Below, one piece after another: positions 12,932 through 24,660 of a DNA stretch of 64,000 nt. The stretch comes from Chelonoidis abingdonii (lineage: Eukaryota; Chordata; Testudines; Testudinidae). The stretch lies in the NCBI RefSeq assembly GCF_003597395.2, contig NC_133771.1, positions 142,705,254 to 142,769,253 on the forward strand. Reading direction: 5' to 3'. The notes under the pieces are model-generated. The model had not been told where the DNA came from and ran no database searches. It was given only the letters and a program-made list of their open reading frames with translations. The position numbers and the translations under genes are program-made. Each line of letters opens with the position of its first letter. Position 1 is the stretch's first letter.

Positions 12932-14895
12932 TAGAATCATAGAATATCAAGGTTGGAAGGGACCCCAGGAGGTCATCTAGTCCAACCCCCTGCTCAAAGC
13001 AGGACCAATCCCCAACTAAATCATCCCAGCCAGGGCTTTGTCAAGCCTGACCATAAAAACCTCTAAGAAAGGAGATTCCACCACCTCCCTAGGTAACCTC
13101 CACTTCTGTGCTCCAACCCTCCCAGTGAAAAGTTTTTCTTATGATCGCACCTAAAATCGCCCCACGGCAACCATTGAGAGATATCACTTGTCTGTTCATC
13201 TGGTACCACTGAAACAGTCTAGATCCACCTCATGTTGGAAACCTTCATTTCAGGTAGTTGCAAAAGCAGACTATCACATCCCCCTCTTATTTTCTTCGGC
13301 AGACTATTAACAATCCCCGCCTGTCTTACCTCAGCCTCTCCTCATAACAGTCAATGTGCGTCGCTACTCTATCAGTCAGATTTTTTGTATGCCTCCGCTG
13401 GATTCTTATCCAATTTTTCTACCACATCCTCCTTGTAGTGTGGGGCCCAAACCTCAGGACATAGTATTTTACACGAGATAAGAACTCATCAACAATAATT
13501 ATAAATAGAGGGGAATGTCAAACGTCCCTCCGATCTGCTTGGCATGCCTCCTACTGATTACAGCCCGAAAATGCGTACACTTTGGCAGGCAAAGGCACAC
13601 TGACTGACTCATATCCAGCTCGTCTCACTCACTGTAAGACCTCTAGGTTCCTTTTCTGGCAGAACTCTGCCTAGCCACGTCGGCTCCCTAGTCTATGAGC
13701 AGTTGCACGGGGCTTCGCTCCCTAAGTGCAGGACCCTGCAATGTCCTACGTAGAACCCCTCATCAGATTTAATTTTGGCCCAATCCTCTAATTTGTCAAG
13801 GTCCCTCTGTATCATATCCCTACCCTCAAGCTTATCTACCACTCCTCCCAGTTTAGTGTCATCTGCAAATTTGCTGAGGGTGCAGTCCATTAATAATCTG
13901 GAGGATGGTGTGCAGATATTGAACAAAACCGGCTCCAGAACTGACCCTTGGGGCACTCCATTTGGTTCCGGCTGTCAGCTAGACATGGAGCCATTGATCA
14001 CAACTCGTTGAGCCCAATGATCTAGCCAACTTTCTATCCACCTCATAGTCCAATCATCCAGCCCATACTTCTTTAACTTGCTGGCAAGAATACTGTCGGA
14101 GACTGTATCAAAGCCTTTGCGAAAGTCAAGGAATAACACATCCACTGCTTTCCCCGCATCCACACAGCCAGTTATATCTTCATAGAGGGCTGTTAGGTTA
14201 GTCAGGCATGACTTGCCCTTGGTGAATCCATGCTGACTGTTCCTGATCACTTTCCTCTCCTCTGAGTGCTTCAGAATTGATTCCTTGAGGACCTGCTCCA
14301 TGATTTTTTTCCAGGGACTGAGGTGAGACTGACTGGCCTTTAGTTCCCTGGATCGTCCTCCTTCCCTTTTTAAAAGATGAGCACTAAGTTAGCCTTTTTC
14401 CAGTCATCTGGGACCTCCCCTGATCGTCATGAGTTTTTAAAGATAATGGCTAATGGCTCTACAATCACATCTGCCATCTCCTTTAGCACGCTCGGACCTA
14501 CTGCATTCGGCTCCAGGGACTTGTGCTTGTCCAGCTTTTCTAAATAGTCCCAAATCACTCCTTTCTCCGTGGAGGGCTGGTCACCACCTCCTCATGCTGT
14601 GGTGCCCAGTGCAGCAGTCTGGGAGCTGACCTTGTTCATGAAGACAGAGGCAAAAAAATCATTGAGTATGTTAGCTTTTTCCACATCCTCTGTCACTAGG
14701 TTGCCTCCCTCATTCAGTAAGGGGCTCACGCTTTCTTTGACCAGCTTCTTGTTGCTAACGTATCTGAAGAAACCCTTCTAGTTACTCTTAACATCTCTTG
14801 GTAGCTGAAACTCCAAGTGTGATATGGCCTTCCTGATTTGACTCCTGCATGCCTGAGCAATTTGGCATTCAGCATTCTCTTCCCCTGTGCCCCCC
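12932..14895 (-). mobile_element. CR1 LINE, long 5'-truncated copy
   Basis: From the 3' end (plus strand AGAATCATAGAATATCAAGG at 12932) the copy is continuous in CR1 sense on the minus strand for almost 2 kb. It covers the 3' end, the ORF2 C-terminus and most of the reverse transcriptase. Conservation is high near both ends and poorer around 13150-13700, where small indels are common. It stops near 14895, beside a C-rich run. This is the longest CR1 in the window. Confidence 0.9.
13693..14890 (-). pseudogene. CR1 reverse transcriptase (ORF2) remnant
   Basis: Two open stretches on the minus strand carry RT motifs in order. Frame 14301-13975 has the block VLFLDFRKGFDTV with the first catalytic Asp, preceded by the HGFTKGKSC block. 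Frame 13956-13693 starts with PQGSVL and contains KFADDTKLGG, whose catalytic Asp pair is intact (codons 13863-13858), then HCRVLHLG. The two frames are offset and separated by lost sequence and stops. Upstream, 14890-14302 holds further degraded RT N-terminal sequence. In live CR1 this enzyme copies the RNA at nicked chromosomal DNA. Confidence 0.85.
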
Positions 14896-15130
14896 CCCAC
14901 TTGACGTACGTTTGTTATTTTTTACATTCAGCGTATAGTACATGCCGTATGCTAGTTGCTTTTCTTAGGACATTAACTTTACTTCTGTCTGTTGCTTTAC
15001 TGAGTTAGGTGGGTTGGGCAGGAGAGAGAAAATACATTGGTTTTTTTTGTTTTGTTTTTGTTTTTGTTTTTTTTCTTCTGGCAGCTCTCTATCAAACTTC
15101 AGGATCCTGATGAATACCAGAATCCTAATA
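14896..15130. repeat. low-complexity T/G tract and flank
   Basis: A T-rich TTTTTG-type tract occupies about 15040-15078. It is followed by CTTCTGGCAG, which mimics a splice acceptor but leads straight into a transposon (15131). No gene is supported. Confidence 0.6.
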
Positions 15131-15521
15131 CAGTAGAACCTCCAACACCTCAGGAATGGAGCTTGTTTGTAACTCTGAATGAAACATTATGGTGGCTCTT
15201 TCAAGAGCTTACAACCTAACATTGACTTAATACAGATTTAAAACTTTACTATGCAGAAGAAAAATGCTGCTTTTAACCATCTTAGTTTAAATGAAACAAG
15301 CACAGAAACAATTTTTCCTTACCTTGTCAAATCTTCTTTTTTAAAAACTTTCCCTTTATATTTTTTTTAGTAATTCACATTTAACACAGTACTGTACTGT
15401 ATTTGCTTTTTTAGTCTCTGCTGCTGCCTAATTGGGTACTTTAGTTCCAAATTGGGGGCGGGGGGTGTTGGTTGACTGGTCAGTTCGTAACTCTGGTGTT
15501 TATAACCCTCATGTTCTACCA
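15131..15521. mobile_element. pogo/Tigger-like MITE (Tc1/mariner superfamily)
   Basis: The left end is CAGTAGAACCTCCAACACCTC. The right end, read inverted, is TGGTAGAACATGAGGGTTATA. Inner blocks GTTTGTAACTCTG and CAGTTCGTAACTCTGG are also inverted-repeat related. TA flanks both sides (15129-15130 and 15522-15523), as Tc1/mariner requires. The interior contains an A/T-rich core. No transposase is present. The 60-codon frame at 15037-15219 that crosses the left end is not a gene. Confidence 0.7.
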
Positions 15522-15805
15522 TATATAATAGTTGCACTTGAAGGATCTCAAACCACTGATATAAATATTTTTCTTTTTATATTTAACAATTTTTAATTGG
15601 AAATATTTTATATCAGTATGTGTCATATAAAAAAAGTGTGTTGAGATGTTTGGATTTGATATATTGGGTGGGGAACATCATCAGACTTGGAGTAGAAGGT
15701 TCAAAATTAGGGCCTATCTTGGGACCAAATTCTAACATTGCTTTTAAAAAAAACAAACAAAAAAACCAAATGGGTAAAAACAAATTCAAACACTTGCAAA
15801 CTTTT
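15522..15805. other. no gene recognised
   Basis: AT-rich sequence with an A/C tract near 15745-15770. No coding signal. Confidence 0.45.
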
Positions 15806-15912
15806 CTTAAAGCTATAAGGGACCATTCATCTAGTCTGATCTCCTATATATCATTATCCATTAAATTTCACCCAGTTCTCTGTATTGACCCCTACCATTT
15901 TGTTTGATTAAA
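15806..15912 (-). mobile_element. CR1 3'-end fragment (older subfamily)
   Basis: The plus strand shows AAGGGACCATTCATCTAGTC followed by CACCCAGTTCTCTGTATTGA, the reverse complement of an older CR1 3' region. The terminal repeat itself is eroded. Confidence 0.6.
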
Positions 15913-16065
15913 GTTTTACTTGTGAGGGAAATGACTTTGAGGATGTTTCAAATCTGGACCTAACCACAGAACCATATTTCACTGAGCATGTGCAGGTCTC
16001 TCACTCTTTAATATATATATATACACACACTCTTCAATTAAGACACATTAGAAGTGCAGCATTAT

Positions 16066-16900
16066 TCTGTGACACTAAACAACCCTGTATTCACACCCTA
16101 CACATTATATTGTAATAGTCTTTGTGGAAAATATGCCTTGAGGTACCATCTGAAAACTAATAACTTATTGATAATTCATATTCTTTGTGTGTGTATGTAT
16201 ACAGTTAGGTATTAGTTTATGGCTATATACTAGAATTATGACTGTATTTGAACCAGGTATGTCAGGGGGATTTGGTAAACAGGTCTGCTTTAGTTAAAGG
16301 AATGTATATATTATTCTCTAACCAGCCTGATCTGCAGGCAAAGATAATGAAGGTCCATTTTTATATATTCGTTAAACAAAGCTATTATGTTAACAAGTGG
16401 GGGAAGAAATAACATGCAGTTTCCTTCACCACCAGACTCCCTGTCACCTTCCTCACAGCTTCAATCAATTTTATTTTGAGGGGTAACCCTCAGAAGAATC
16501 TGTTCGTTTCAAAAGTTTATTGGTATATAAAGATAAGGGGACCTGAAACTCAAGGGATGATAAATTGAATCAACTGATTTCTATATGATGTTACTGTATT
16601 ATAAAAGTGTATAGAGTTAAGGCTTTTCTGAAAGATAATGACACACTGAGGAATATCCTTGTGAAATGTAAGTGTTAATACTGTGCATGTGGAAATATGG
16701 ATACTTAATGACATTATGCTTAAGTCTGAGAAACAGGTTCCTTCCTAGCCTGGAGTGAAGGCAGTTATTTACCAGTTTCCTATGTACACTTAAGCAGAGT
16801 GGAATCCAAAACAGTGGAAGCCCCATTTACACACGAGATAGGAAGCCCACAGGAAGGGAAAAATAGCATGAAGTCATCCTGCCTCTTGAAATAGTTGGTG
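16066..16900 (+). repeat. LTR-like repeat related to 60350-61475
   Basis: It begins TGTGACACTAAACAACCCTG and continues with blocks shared with 60350 onward, such as CTGAAAACTAATAACT and AATAGTCTTTGTGGAAAATA. The TG start and length fit a solo LTR. The distal part is too diverged to align by eye, so the right boundary is uncertain. An AT/AC microsatellite lies just before it (16011-16030). Confidence 0.5.
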
Positions 16901-17840
16901 AATTTTGGAAGATATAAGCAAAGACAGAAGCCATTACTGGCATCCATCACTAGACAGACACAAGGAAACAGTGCTCTTCCAAGTTGAGAGAGCTGCCATC
17001 ACTCTTGTGCAGGGCCACCCAAGCCCTGCCTGCCCATGTGGGGCCAACCTAAGGTCCCCGTCCCCACTGGCATCTGGAGCTGGCTCAAAGTCTACCCACA
17101 TGTGAGGCTAGTGGTCCCAGCCCCCCTGCCCACATGTGGGACTGATGGTTTGAGCCCCCTTCTGTCCCCTGTTCTATTGATATATGATTCCCAATTTTTC
17201 TTCAATCTTGGCTTGTAGAGAATACTTTGCTCTTCCAAAGGAGGTTATAATTTGGCTTTGGTTTATCAAAAGCAAAATCCAGATCTGAACTCTATTTTAT
17301 CCAGTCCACCGAAGTTCTGGGGATAATTGGCTATAGATTTGAACAAATAATGGGTAATACATGGGTGGTTGGGCTTTGTCTCATCAGCTATATTAAGCAT
17401 GAGTTTGGCTGCTTGGTTTAATTTTTTATCTAAACTATTGAATTTTGGGATGGTTCTTTCTGTAAGACTTTTTTATAAAATGTATTGTCTTGCAAATAAT
17501 GAATGTAAATTCCATAGTTTGGAGCTTTGTGTCTGGATGCCAGCAGAATATTGCTGAAACTTTGTCTTTCAGAGGTCTAGGTCAACCTTTCCTCTATGGT
17601 TTAGGAGCTGCCTTCAGTAGCTGTGGAGCTGCTAAGATGCACCAGGATAGAACTACTTTCTGCTAATTTTGTGAAACATGCAGGACTCCTTCCTCAACTG
17701 CTTACTACTTTGCAGTATGTTCAAAAGTTAAAATGTTGAACTACATGCTGCAAAGCATAGTCTATATACTGGTTTTCCTCTCGAGCATAAAGATGGGTAC
17801 CAAGCAACCACCAAAAAAGGAGGGCTTCATGTTCAGTGTT
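16901..17840. other. no gene recognised
   Basis: Frames here are short. Around 17010-17160 is a GC-rich imperfect duplication containing CCCACATGTG. No family is assigned. Confidence 0.45.
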
Positions 17841-18660
17841 ACATTGTGTTACAAATTTCCCATACTGTCACCCTGTCTGGAGGGCTTTACGACCAAGAGT
17901 GCCTATGTCTGAGTAGACTATAAAAACAGATCAGACACCCCAAAATGTTGGTATGTTCTATAATTAGGTTTCACCAGTAACAGTCTTACCATGGAGACCG
18001 AGACAGACTGAAGAGCCCAGGGAGACTATCTTACCACTTAGGCAAAACAGACTTAGTGATAAATGGTTATTTACACCAAAAATGACAAAATATTCAGTTT
18101 ACTCCCTGTTCCAAGAGACCAGTCACTTCCTCCAGGTCAATTTGTACCTTAGATGTCACTTCCAAGACAATACCTGTAGGAAACTAAGGATTTTTTAATT
18201 AGGAAAAAGATCATTTACAAGTTAAAGCAAGCAACATATATGCACAAATGCCTTCAGTCTATAGTTCCAAAAGGTGACAGATGAACTAATCTGTCAGCAC
18301 TGAATGTCTTTTTAGTACTGACTCTGGAGAATCTCTGCTTTTTATTTCTTAGCTTCAGCCCTTGTAAGAGTCCAAACAGCCGCACACACACAAGGGAAAA
18401 ATCAATTTTAAGTTCCATCTTTCCAGCATTCCAATCACTGGGACAAGGCCATCTGCATGTACTTCTCCATGGTGGATGGGGACAATCAACAATTTTTGTC
18501 CTACATGGGCATGCTTAATTTTGATAGCCCTCCTGGATAGGCAAGGGGAGCCTCTCTCTTCCCATCTGAGTTCACAAGGTCAGACCAGGCACTTTTATGA
18601 TTATAAAACAAATTTTTATTGTTACTGTGTAAAATGCAGACATTACACACAAGATTGATC
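17841..18660 (-). repeat. LTR-like interspersed repeat
   Basis: Blocks such as GATAAATGGTTATTTACACC, AAAATATTCAGTTTACTC and the terminal poly-T region match my memory of turtle ERV LTRs in reverse orientation. No second copy lies in the window, so this is a recollection-based call only. Confidence 0.35.
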
Positions 18661-18679
18661 ATGTACCATTTACAAGCTT

Positions 18680-18735
18680 TTTTTTTTTTTTTTTTTTTTT
18701 AAATTTGAGGGTTGGAAGGGACCTCAGGTTTGCCA
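18680..18735 (-). repeat. poly-T tract followed by a short CR1-like fragment
   Basis: A run of more than 20 T lies at about 18679-18700. It is followed by GGGTTGGAAGGGACCTCAGG, the reverse complement of a CR1 3' segment. Confidence 0.55.
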
Positions 18736-18774
18736 GCATCACACTATTGTAAAACAATCAATATATTTGTTTGC

Positions 18775-19285
18775 AGTGGTGGTGTAACCATGTTGGTCCC
18801 AGAATATTAGAAAAGAAGGTAGGTGAGCTAATATCTTTTAATGGATCAACTTGTGCTGATAAAATAGACAAACTTTTAAGCTACACAGAGCTCTTCTTCT
18901 TCAGGACTGGAAAGGGAGAATCAGCTAAATACAATGTGGAACAGATTGTTTAGCATAAGCAATTAACACACATTGTAAGAGACCATTCAAGGTGAAGTGG
19001 CCAGTGAACACCTCTGCAGTCACAGGACAAAAAAAAGGGTTAGTGGGTTACAGATTGTTGTAATAAGCCATGAATCCAGTGTCTTTATTAAAACCACGAT
19101 TTTTAGAATCTAGCAAAGTTATGAATAAGCTCCCAGGCACATCTTTTGAAGGTGTTGTGCAGGATTCCTTTGAAGATGAGGACTGAGAGCTCTGATACAG
19201 AATAATTTTGTGAAAAATGTTTTGCACATGGGTGACTTTTTTTTGTCTTTTGAAAAATATTACTTCACCCACCTTGTCTCTTTAA
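18775..19285 (-). mobile_element. Penelope-like element 3' fragment with inverted termini
   Basis: On the minus strand it encodes the same C-terminus as the copy at 57990-59215 (see 19048-19272). It then has a related 3' region with CTGAAGAAGAAGAGCTCTG and ends in AAAGATATTAGCTCACCTAC. The opposite end repeats this terminal segment in inverted orientation: plus 18811-18840 pairs with 19251-19283, roughly 22 of 30 positions by eye. Inverted flanking copies of terminal sequence are known for Penelope-like retroelements. Confidence 0.6.
19048..19272 (-). pseudogene. Penelope-like GIY-YIG region C-terminus, remnant
   Basis: The frame ends SKNRGFNKDTGFMAYYNNL and a stop. The plus-strand copy at about 58890-58975 encodes the closely similar GLQRDTAFMAHYNNL, also followed by a stop. 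A conserved protein end in two independent copies shows this was real coding sequence. The N-terminal part of the frame is non-homologous terminal repeat read through. Confidence 0.55.
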
Positions 19286-20129
19286 TCAACATATTGAAGG
19301 TTCTTTTTTTAAAAAAACTGAAACCTTTGATTGTCTTCCTCTCTTTGCTCATCAGCATGGAACAATATATCAAACACAGTGAAAACTCTGCTGCTAAAAG
19401 CCTTTCTGACGGTGATGTCGTTGTGCTAGCCATCTAAGCCATAGCCCAAGTGTTGCATGGAACCTTGCAAGTGATATTTGATGAGTAAAGAATGTTAAAG
19501 TTACTCAGATGTGACCCCTTTTTATAACCTTGTACAGTGAGAACACTGTTTTGTCCTACAGTAGAAATTAGAATAGCATTTTCGGATGGAGAATAGCAAA
19601 AGGGAACGTAGCGGAGATTCTGTATTCAGTTCACCTCTATTTGTTTACACAATTGAATATTCTTGTCTAATTACTGATATTTGAGCTGAGGTATGTTGCA
19701 TTTGTAGGATTCCAATATTCTTGTTGAGGGAGTGAGCTGATGTCCATTGGTGCATATAAGTATTAGGAAGACAGTTACTATGCGTATATTCAGTACTAGT
19801 TGGGACAACTAATTCCCATATAAGGGTGGTTTGTACCCTAAATACAGGGGAACCCTGTGTATCTGATCTAACTGGGACCAGAGCCAGTTTGGAGAATGGG
19901 CAGGGCTGACAGCCTGAGCTCCACAACCCTGGTTCAGTTAATACAGAGAGCCAAGATAATGGAGGCTTAGTGAAATGGGTTTCTACTATAATCTTTGTGG
20001 CTGTGAGGGTCATAGTCTGAATCCTGGTTACCTCCAAAGAGGTAGTAATCTGTACCTACCTTGCACATACTTGCTCCCTCTGTTTCAGCAGTGTTGGCCA
20101 TCATGTTGTGGGAGAAGAGCCAAGAGCCT
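19286..20129. other. no gene recognised
   Basis: The minus frame 20037-19645 (130 codons) resembles no family I know and has no repeat match. I regard it as chance. Confidence 0.45.
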
Positions 20130-20345
20130 CAAGGGTCAGCAACCACTGGCATGTTGCTCGCCAGCGGCGGCCAGCACATGCCTTGGCTCTCACCGCTTCC
20201 AGCTGCTCCCATTGGCCTTGAGTGACGAACTACAGCCAGTGGGAGCCACGATCAGCTGAACCTGCGGACGTAGCAGGTAAATGAACTGGTCCTGCCCACC
20301 AGGGTGCTTACCCTGGCAAGCCACGTGCAAGAGGTTGCTGACCCC
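20130..20345. mobile_element. hAT-like MITE
   Basis: The ends are CAAGGGTCAGCAACC and, inverted, GGGGTCAGCAACCTC. The interior is GC-rich and contains CTGCTCCCATTGGCC, also present inside the hAT element at 28829-29621. No clear 8-bp duplication survives. Confidence 0.6.
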
Positions 20346-22309
20346 AATCTACCTACTTACTGCTCACCTGTGCAGAAGGGAGAATAGCGTCCATGAGAGG
20401 ACAGCTCTCCACTGCCCCACACACTGCTACCTTGGGTTCAGATAGTAGTCCAATCACAAGGGTAAGGTAGCTTTTGTACCCTGTGCATGGCAGAGTTGCA
20501 GTCTACCTCTAAGACTTTTTTGTATCACAATCATCCTGGCTCCATTAATAACAATTAAAAACAAAATGGGCACTAGAAAGATCAGTCCCCAGCATTCATC
20601 AGACCCACTCACTGATTAAAAACAATGCCCTTCCAGACACTGATCACTACGTCCCCAATGTGTCCAATGTCCATCTCTGGTGAACTGCAAAAGACTGTCA
20701 TGCCAAAATCAGGGCTCCTCTGGTGAGAATGCTGACTCTTGTTCCAGAAGTTCAGCTGAAGAGTAGTTGAAATATCTAGCACACCAACGTATATAGTGAG
20801 ATGTGCTCTGAAAGATAACTTCTCTCTTTCTTGTAATGAGAGATACTGCCCAAACCTTTGGGCTTTTTGAAGTGATGAGCGTGGACTGAAAACTTAAGTT
20901 TCTGAAAGTTTCAGAAGGGTGGGTGGGTGGGTGTGTGCCCTTTCATTTTGCCCAGAATGTGGAAGTGAAAAGGCTTGTGAAAGTTGAGAGAGGCCGTGAG
21001 AGAGGTTGCTCAAACTGTTTCCAGCCATGATCAGAAACAGTAGTGCCATAAATCTCTTAACAAAGAGTATCCCTCTGAGATTTCTAGTCCAAATATTCAA
21101 CTTGAAGAGTTATTTGCATATAAACTGTTGGAAGATTTGCTGCTTCTGATCTCAGCACTGCTTCCCTTTTAAAACTAATCAGAATTTTGCCATTTTATTC
21201 AACTGGAGAATGGAGAAGTCTCTCTCTGTGCATGTGTCAAACTGAAAACTGGCTAGACTGAGTCCTCCCATCAGTTTTTTATGCCAGACTACAGTAGGGG
21301 CTCCATATGCAGAATAATGGCAGGTTGTTACTTCAGTTGGCATCTGGATGCACTGACTGTTCTGTTGTTGGCAAATTAATGTAACCTGGGCATTTCCACT
21401 CCTGATGCACAGTTGTTCCTAGCAGGATTCTAGCATGGTTTCTCTGACAAAGAGAACAAGACTTTTTTTTTTTGTCTCCTTTATAACGTTATAACTGGTT
21501 ATAGCTAGCATGATGGGGAGAGATGTGCTTGAAGACAATTATTCAAATTGCTTTTCTTGCCACTGTCCTAGGAAGGCCAAAATTGGGCCTGCAAGTCTGC
21601 TTCCTGTATATTTATTTTAGGGTGATTACATAGAAAATAATAAAATAGAGACTGTGAAGCCCATGCTACTTTCCATTTTTATTTATTTAGGGTGAGAGGA
21701 TAGGCAGCTTTTCCATAAATGTGTGCTTTTCTGCTGCATAATGGACTTTTTTAATTTTGATTTTGACCTATAGCTGGGAGAGAGTACAAGGAGATCAAGG
21801 TGTTAGTTTCCATATTTTATTTCTCTCTCTCTCTCTCTCTCTCTCTGAGGAGAGTAAAGACATCATCTGGACTATTCAGCTCTTGTACTGAAAACACAAT
21901 TTGGTAAATTAAACATTATACCACTGTGCAAACAATTAATTTTTAACACCTAACATCTCTTAAAAACCCATCTCTTTTTTTGAATCCAACCTATAGCAGA
22001 GCTGAAAAATTAAGTTTCCCACCCGGCACCATTAGCCAATGGAATCCCATGCCCAAAGGGCTTTGTTCATAGGTCAATATGATGCAGTTCTAGAAGCTAA
22101 TGGATTATTAATTGGGTGCATTTTATAATATATTTTCCCCTCTTTCTGCTGGATCCTCACAAGGTCTCATATTTTTTTTTTTTGGTTCTTCGTGCATGTG
22201 TATGACACTATAGAGCAAAGACCATAAAATCTGTACTTTCCAGTTAATGATTCCTTGAAAACGTTACTGAAATGTCAGGTCTACCTAGCTGAGAGCCAAT
22301 GACAGCCAG
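20346..22309. other. no gene recognised
   Basis: It contains GGGT repeats at about 20918-20936 and a TC microsatellite at about 21822-21847. No coding signal. Confidence 0.5.
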
Positions 22310-22645
22310 ACAGGGATAAGGAAAGGTTGCTTTATTCTGCAGAAGAAAGGAGAGTTCTGTACCTTGGTACAAAAATCTCTACTCCATACAAAAACCAAGA
22401 ATCTTTTATAACACTCTCACATAGGCTTCAGTCGTGTTAGCATTTGATTGGTGGTTAGCAAACCCTGCACTTCTGCAATCTGCTCAGCAAAAACCAGCTT
22501 AGAACCAGCTTCAACTGCCTCAAGACTGATAAGGGAAGACAGTTCAAAAGTTCAGGCTACTGTGTCCATGAGGTGTCCAATTTCTCCTAATAGTTGCCAG
22601 CTATTATAAGGCTACTAGCTGTTAGGGGGTTGCTGCTGACTGTCA
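22310..22645 (-). repeat. ERV 3' LTR
   Basis: On the minus strand it begins TGACAGTCAGCAGC at 22645 and ends near 22310. It carries AATAAA inside CTGCAGAATAAAGCAACC (plus 22330-22347), suitable as the polyadenylation signal close to the LTR end. It matches 26172-26499 almost throughout. Its outer end is uncertain because the other copy is cut there. Confidence 0.85.
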
Positions 22646-22662
22646 CAGTCCCCCCTTCAGGC
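22646..22662 (-). promoter_or_regulatory. polypurine tract of the ERV
   Basis: The minus strand reads CTGAAGGGGGGACTG immediately before the TG of the 3' LTR. A purine run at this place primes plus-strand DNA synthesis in retroviruses. Confidence 0.75.
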
Positions 22663-22759
22663 CTGATAATCCAAATTGTCAGGCTCGTTATGCAATTTGC
22701 GATCAAGCTGGAGGGAGAGACGTGTTCTCCTACGGACAGTAGAGCCCTTAGTAACAGCA

Positions 22760-24025
22760 CTACACAAACATTTTGCACATTGCAACATTACCCAAACACC
22801 ACATAGAAAAGAGAGAAAATAATCTATTTGATAATTTTACAGAAAACGCCAGTAAACCATGACCCAAGGTCTGGGAGGAGGTCCTCAAAATTAAGGGTAT
22901 GATCAAGAGATAAAGTGTGGAAAACAGCTGCATCCTTGATGGCCTGCAAATCCTCCTCAATTAAACCTGAGCAATTAATATAAAAACAGCATTTTTCCCC
23001 AATGCAAGCACAGGCCCCCCTACTTCAGCATTCATGGCATCTGCTATGTCATCAATTTCTCATTGCAACTTTTGGAAAGCATCCAAGGAGACAGTAGCTA
23101 CTTTTTCAAGTTCTGCAGAAATGTTTACCACTGCCCTTTCCAGCTCCGTTACCCCCAGTCCAAGAATAAGTCCATGTTTAAAAGAATGAAATCCCGTTTG
23201 CCTGATTACTAGGGGGTTGTCGGCACATTTAACCCGAGCCCTTTTCAAGGGTGTGAAGAGCTTGTGAGAATAAGTTTCCAGGTTCAGGATTTGGCGTGAG
23301 TCCAGTGTGGTGTTTACTTGAATGTCTGGTAATACTCTGGCCACACCACACCGGCCATGCCAACCCGATGGGAGAGCTTTATAAGCAGCATGGCAACAAA
23401 TAAAATACAGACTGGGACTCTGTAAATAAAGGGTGAGGGAGCTTCCTGCTACTCAGTGGCACCAATCTACCCGAACATCTCAATGTTTGGAGTTGCCAAA
23501 TACCCTGCCCTGGCACTGCCAGTGGGATGCATTCAAATGTCCCATGGCATGGGTGGTGTTTAAGATACTCCCACAGTATGTAACAGCAAACAAGTGTGAT
23601 GTAAAGCTTACTAGTGCCCCCTGGCATTCAGAGATTTTTACAAGGGATGAGTGAGGTGATAAAATGCCAGAAGAGACATCCATATAATATGCATGGATCT
23701 CATTTATGGGACCCAAGGGAAGAAATGAAGGAAACCACTCTCCTTGATAACATTCGCTTGTCAATTTCACAATATAGGCCTTTTGAAACTGTCAGGGAGG
23801 TCTCTGGGTGTCTACACCAATTTTTAAGGGGTAAAAGGTTCCATTTCTAACACTAAACCTAAGGGTTTGATCGCAGGCTTCTAAGGGGATGTAACCTAGG
23901 TCCTTCCTGGTCCTGTTAACAGCCTCAAAACATAGGGACAACTTATACCCAAACCCAAGGATATCGAAGAGAGGGACCCCTTGGGCCTCCCAACTATGAT
24001 GCCTAACCTCAGATGTTTTTCCCAT
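22760..24025 (-). pseudogene. ERV envelope remnant
   Basis: Consecutive minus-strand frames (24025-23792, 23770-23480, 23344-23060, 22960-22760) form a broken envelope gene between the integrase end and the 3' LTR. The first two are surface-subunit-like with scattered Cys and N-glycosylation sites (NRT, NGT, NTT, NAS). The third has a hydrophobic Gly/Leu-rich stretch (LILGLGVTELERA), then a heptad-like helix, as in transmembrane subunits. The last includes the membrane-proximal hydrophobic region and tail. Stops and frameshifts separate all parts. The conserved CX6CC region of gamma-type transmembrane subunits is not intact. Confidence 0.65.
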
Positions 24026-24296
24026 ACTAATCAGACTGGTATTCTCCTTTCCACCACCACTCAGCTTTCCACATCACTTTGTAGGGAGAGAGTTTCAGAG
24101 AGGTTTAAAGGTGTAGCCCACAGTCCTATTCCTTCCTCAGAACAAGTCAACAATCAGACGTGTCCCAAAGTGGCCAGTCACTGAAAAGTTTTAGCCGCTG
24201 GGTGCGGGTTAGCTTGTACAAGGGGCAGGCTCAGAAATAATAGCCACGCAGCACAGTCTGAGAACCCATAGTCACAAAGTCTCAGGATTTTGTTCG

Positions 24297-24660
24297 TCAG
24301 AACAAAAGCTTTAGTCCCTCGAGAGGTTCAGTTTTCCAGGTATTGTCTGCTTCTGGCTCTTCCGAGTCGCGATGGGAAGAGCTGGTGGTGCTCCCTCGAA
24401 GTCCGATGTCGTCTGCTTCTGGCCCTGGCCTAGGGGCTAGCTTGATTTGGGTGTGGTGGATCCAGCTATCCCGTTCCTTTACTCGAATTGCAGTGTGGGA
24501 GGTGGTAAGGACTTGAAAAGGGCCAGCCCACCAGGGTTGGAGAGGCTCCATTTTCCACTCTTTTACATAGACCCAATCCCCTGGGTGGATCCGGTGAGCA
24601 GGTACATCAGCGGGTAAGGACTGAAATTGGGCTGCATACCTGCTGCCAGGTCACATGCTT
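24297..24660 (-). pseudogene. ERV integrase C-terminal domain remnant
   Basis: The frame starting at 24551 contains QPWWAGPFQVL, a GPY/F-type motif, then TAIRVKERDSWIHHTQIK, as in the C-terminal domain of gammaretroviral integrases. The segment just upstream (HRIHPGDWVYV, about 24600-24568) belongs to the same domain in the same register. The zinc-binding and D,D-35-E core domains are absent, so the preceding RNase H joins this domain directly. Confidence 0.75.

Noticed and set aside
15037..15219. Apparent splice acceptor (T-rich tract then CTTCTGGCAG) opening into a 45-codon frame
   Set aside because: The frame runs into the Tigger-like element starting at 15131, and its last half is transposon end sequence. 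No donor site or conserved domain.
19645..20037. 130-codon minus-strand frame
   Set aside because: No motif or second copy; length is within chance for a 64-kb window.
21822..21847. TC repeat as a regulatory or CRISPR-like array
   Set aside because: A simple dinucleotide microsatellite without spacers.
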